DNA of 64,000 nt from Runella defluvii (GTDB lineage: Bacteria; Bacteroidota; Bacteroidia; Cytophagales; Spirosomataceae): assembly GCF_014195535.1 (NCBI RefSeq), contig NZ_JACIBY010000006.1:186001-250000 (forward strand), read 5' to 3'. Both the position numbers and the translations under genes were made by a program. Of this stretch, positions 61,396 to 64,000 are shown one piece after another. The notes under the pieces are model-generated. The model did not search any database, was not told the origin of the DNA, and worked only from the letters and a program-made list of their open reading frames with translations. Numbering within the stretch: position 1 is the stretch's first letter; the number at the start of each line of letters is the position of its first letter.

Positions 61396-63435
61396 ATGGA
61401 ATCAAAAGACTTCAAACCCTACGTTCCCAACGAAAGTAGCGTCGCCGAATTTACTGTCAAATCGGTCGTCATGGGTGCTATTTTTGGCGTATTGTTCGGC
61501 GCTGCTACGGTCTATTTATCGCTCAAAGCAGGACTTTCTGTTTCGGCCTCTATCCCCATTGCCGTTTTGGCTATCTCGCTGGGTCGCAAATTTTTAGGCA
61601 CCACCATCCTCGAAAACAACATCATTCAAACCACGGGTTCGGCGGGCGAGTCCATCGCATCGGGCGTGGTGTTTACATTGCCCGGCTTTTTGTTTCTTTC
61701 CATGACCGAAGAGGGCAAAAGCATCGGGGCCGATTTTTTCAATTATTGGACCATTCTCACGTTGGCCATTTTGGGTGGATTCTTAGGGACGTTTATGATG
61801 ATTCCACTGCGGCGGTCGCTCATCGTGCAAGAGCACGGCACCCTTCCCTACCCCGAAGGGACGGCTTGCGGTTCGGTGTTGATTGCGGGCGAAAAAGGCG
61901 GTGACCTTGCCAAAACAGCCTATCAAGGGCTTGGCGTGGCCATGCTGTATGCTTTCTTCCAAAAAATCTTACATGTGATTGCCGAAGTACCCAAATTAGC
62001 CTCATCTCAAGCCAGCAAAATTTTCCCCTCGGCCGTCGTCAGCGGTGAAATTACCCCCGAATACTTAGGCGTAGGCTACATCATTGGTTTTCGTATTTCA
62101 GCCGTCTTGGTAGGTGGCGGACTTTTGGCCTGGCTAGGGCTCATTCCTCTCTTAGCAACCCTCGTTCCTGCCGATACCATCGCCGAGCAGCTTATCAAAT
62201 TAGGCTACCTCAAAGACCTCGCTACCGCAGGCGGCCCAGGTGGCTGGAACCCTGATTCTCATAGCTTTACTGACACCGCATCGGCCATTTATCGCGCTTA
62301 CATCCGTCAGATTGGCGCAGGTGCCGTGGCAGCGGGTGGTTTTATGGCTTTGATTAAAAGCATTCCTACGATTGTTTCATCCTTCAGCCAGAGTTTAGCC
62401 TCAATGAAAGCAGGCGCTGATGCCACTCGCCTCCGTACCGAACAAGATTTGTCGTTTAAAGTGGTGCTTTTTGGCTGTTTGGCCCTAGTGATTTTGATGG
62501 TCATTTTACCCCAAATTCCTGGTGACGGGTTCTTAACCAAGTTTTTGATTGCGGTGTTGGTCGTGGTTTTTGGCTTTTTCTTTGTCACCGTCGCCAGCCG
62601 CATTGTTGGTATTATTGGCTCAAGTTCGTCGCCTGTTTCGGGAATGACCATTGCTACCATTATGGCTACTTCACTGGTTTTCATTGGGTTTGGGCTAACA
62701 GGAAAAATGTACGAACCTGCCGTTTTGGTCATTGGGGGAATGATTTGCATCGCCGCCGCCAATGCAGGAAACACCTCACAAGACCTCAAAACGGGGTATT
62801 TGGTGGGTGCTACGCCGCGTTATCAACAAATTGCCCTTTTCATCGGGGTCATTGTGTCGTCGTTGGTGATTGGTGCTACCGTCAAATTGCTCGACACACC
62901 CACCCCTGATTTGGCTGCTCAAGGCATTCAGCATGCGATTGGCACCGACAAGTTTCCTGCTCCTCAAGGCACGTTGATGGCTACGCTTATCAAAGGACTT
63001 TTATCGTTTAACCTCGATTGGCAGTTTGTATTAGTAGGTGTCTTTATTGCCCTCACCATCGAAATCATGGGAGTCAACGCGCTTTCGTTTGCCGTGGGTT
63101 TGTACCTTCCTCTCTCAACAACGTTGCCCATTTTTGCGGGTGGTTGCGTCAAAGCGTTTGTCAACTGGAACTCAAAACGCCAAGGAATCGAAGAAGAAGA
63201 CGCTGACTTGGGCAAAGGGAATTTGTTTTCGACGGGATTGGTGGCAGGTGGTGCGTTGGCGGGCGTGGTTGTAGCTCTCCTCTCGGTCAACGACAGTATT
63301 TTTAATGCCCTTGCCAACATCAACCTCGAACACGCCCTTGCTTCAGTCTTCGGTGAAGGCGGATACCAACTCCTCGGCGCAGGCTTATTTGCCGCCATGG
63401 CCGTAGTGTTGTATCGCGTAGCAATGAAGCGATAA
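61396..63435 (+). CDS. OPT family oligopeptide/metal-complex transporter
   Basis: 679 residues with about 16 hydrophobic segments. NIIQTTGSAGESIASGVVFTLPG, QEHGTLPYPEGTACGSVL and GGWNPDSHSF are hallmarks of the OPT superfamily (bacterial YSL-like/EspB branch). Proton-driven uptake of oligopeptides or iron-siderophore-like complexes at the inner membrane. It has its own promoter with an overlapping palindrome and is convergent with the DUF1080 gene. Confidence 0.93.
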   Translation: MESKDFKPYVPNESSVAEFTVKSVVMGAIFGVLFGAATVYLSLKAGLSVSASIPIAVLAISLGRKFLGTTILENNIIQTTGSAGESIASGVVFTLPGFLFLSMTEEGKSIGADFFNYWTILTLAILGGFLGTFMMIPLRRSLIVQEHGTLPYPEGTACGSVLIAGEKGGDLAKTAYQGLGVAMLYAFFQKILHVIAEVPKLASSQASKIFPSAVVSGEITPEYLGVGYIIGFRISAVLVGGGLLAWLGLIPLLATLVPADTIAEQLIKLGYLKDLATAGGPGGWNPDSHSFTDTASAIYRAYIRQIGAGAVAAGGFMALIKSIPTIVSSFSQSLASMKAGADATRLRTEQDLSFKVVLFGCLALVILMVILPQIPGDGFLTKFLIAVLVVVFGFFFVTVASRIVGIIGSSSSPVSGMTIATIMATSLVFIGFGLTGKMYEPAVLVIGGMICIAAANAGNTSQDLKTGYLVGATPRYQQIALFIGVIVSSLVIGATVKLLDTPTPDLAAQGIQHAIGTDKFPAPQGTLMATLIKGLLSFNLDWQFVLVGVFIALTIEIMGVNALSFAVGLYLPLSTTLPIFAGGCVKAFVNWNSKRQGIEEEDADLGKGNLFSTGLVAGGALAGVVVALLSVNDSIFNALANINLEHALASVFGEGGYQLLGAGLFAAMAVVLYRVAMKR

Positions 63436-63461
63436 GATTTTTGTACAAAAATATTTTTCAC

Positions 63462-63519
63462 CCGCAGATTTTCGCCGAACAAGAACTTCATAAAGCAATT
63501 ATTCAGCGAAAATCTGCGG
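63462..63519. repeat. 18-bp inverted repeat, CCGCAGATTTTCG type
   Basis: CCGCAGATTTTCGCCGAA (63462-63479) and TTCAGCGAAAATCTGCGG (63502-63519) are inverse copies with one mismatch. A degraded third copy (AAATCTGGGAAAATCTG) follows. It lies between the convergent OPT and DUF1080 genes and may terminate both or be a dispersed repeat. Confidence 0.65.
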
Positions 63520-63566
63520 CTTTAAATCTGGGAAAATCTGTGGGAAAAATTTCAGGCAATGCTCCA

Positions 63567-64000
63567 CTACTTCAACTTCCGAAGTTTGACATTTCGGTAC
63601 CAAACTGTACTTCCCCAATCTTGTAACCCAATGACACCCGTTAGCTGATTTTGAGCAATAGGTGCATTTTTCAACGGACTATTAGTTATTCGTTGCTTCC
63701 AATCAGCACTCGATAAGTCGTGTTCTTGAACCACAAAACCGTTGAGCGTAATTGTTAATTTATTTTTCCGAAACACTACGTGCACCTGATTCCATTCGCC
63801 GACAGGATTGATTTCACGAAGACGTGCATTGGCGACACCAAAGAAATCGCCCGCGCGGTGTTTGTTTTCGGCGGCACCTTCGTAAATTTTATCGTCCAAC
63901 ACCTGAAGCTCAAGCCCCGTATTGTGCATGTTTTTATACTGCTCCGCTTCTTTCACAAAAAAGAAAATACCACTATTGGCCAATGGACTTACTTTCCAGT
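63567..64000 (-). CDS. DUF1080 (3-keto-disaccharide hydrolase-like) protein, partial
   Basis: C-terminal ~144 residues of a gene entering from beyond position 64000. Frame stays open to the window end, with WKVSPLANSGIFF, the usual core strand of DUF1080 domains. Also seen: NTGLELQVLDDK, GEWNQVHVVFRKNKLTI and GVIGLQDWGSTVWYRNVKLR. The family is a concanavalin-like fold linked to hydrolysis of 3-keto-glycosides. The N-terminus and any signal peptide are outside the window. Confidence 0.88.
   Translation of the reverse strand, partial: WKVSPLANSGIFFFVKEAEQYKNMHNTGLELQVLDDKIYEGAAENKHRAGDFFGVANARLREINPVGEWNQVHVVFRKNKLTITLNGFVVQEHDLSSADWKQRITNSPLKNAPIAQNQLTGVIGLQDWGSTVWYRNVKLRKLK

Noticed and set aside
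1-64000. tRNA, rRNA, transposase or phage genes
   Set aside because: Intergenic gaps were read for cloverleaf arms and none was convincing; no protein resembles a transposase, integrase or phage structural gene.

Overview
The window reads as chromosome from a Bacteroidota bacterium, most likely order Cytophagales (a Spirosomaceae/Runella-like genome is my inference). Support: a type IX secretion (Por) sorting domain on a large cellulase, Bacteroidota-type promoters (TTG, about 19 nt, TAnnTTTG), few Shine-Dalgarno sites, several TTG/GTG starts, DUF2911/DUF2141/DUF433/Uma2 families, and many secreted glycan-active enzymes. I saw no rRNA, tRNA, CRISPR array, transposase or phage gene. Coding density is high and about 57 protein genes are supported.

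Layout. 0-9 kb: a sucrose-type MFS carrier, a DUF2141 protein, then a minus-strand operon of the 'planctomycete-type' proteins PSD1 (DUF1549/DUF1553 with a haem motif), DUF1501 and a membrane cytochrome-like DUF2231/LRR fusion, ending in DUF2911. 9-11.7 kb: Uma2 divergent from a DUF433 gene that overlaps an ABC exporter. 11.7-17.3 kb: a pentose locus with GH127 arabinofuranosidase, a DHDPS-family aldolase and an FAH-family dehydratase, divergent from xylose isomerase across a 361-bp region holding a perfect palindrome. 17.3-22.5 kb: minus-strand OsmC, purine permease, 2Fe-2S protein, Prc protease and FKBP. 22.7-28.5 kb: esterase, porin, a candidate small RNA, SGNH hydrolase, beta-lactamase-family hydrolase and flavin reductase. 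28.5-35.9 kb: ABC exporter, AroA, a four-gene surface polysaccharide cluster and DUF502.

36-50.5 kb: an unknown gene, a 29-residue mini-protein, a threonine aldolase/DUF2752/RDD operon, a GH5 cellulase with duplicated Ig modules, GH28, then an ADH/MFS/TauE module whose ADH resembles phosphonate-associated (HpnZ-type) enzymes, a Gfo/Idh/MocA oxidoreductase and a sialidase-fold protein. 50.6-64 kb: SUKH protein, PQQ-type dehydrogenase, M28 peptidase, stress membrane protein, XRE-cupin regulator, a LytS/LytTR two-component pair embedded in palindromic repeats, S41 peptidase lipoprotein, secreted intradiol dioxygenase, an unknown gene coupled to a pirin, an OPT transporter and the C-terminal part of a DUF1080 hydrolase cut by the window end.

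The genes fit a polysaccharide-degrading heterotroph: secreted hydrolases (GH5, GH28, GH127, DUF1080, sialidase-like) release sugars, MFS carriers import them, and XylA plus the aldolase/FAH pair degrade pentoses. The most unexplained signals are the PSD1/DUF1501/DUF2231 operon, several families of short palindromic repeats (one with a conserved TGAG/CTCA loop that also sits inside a coding sequence), the small-RNA candidate near 25.2 kb, and the operator-like palindromes at xylA and the OPT gene.
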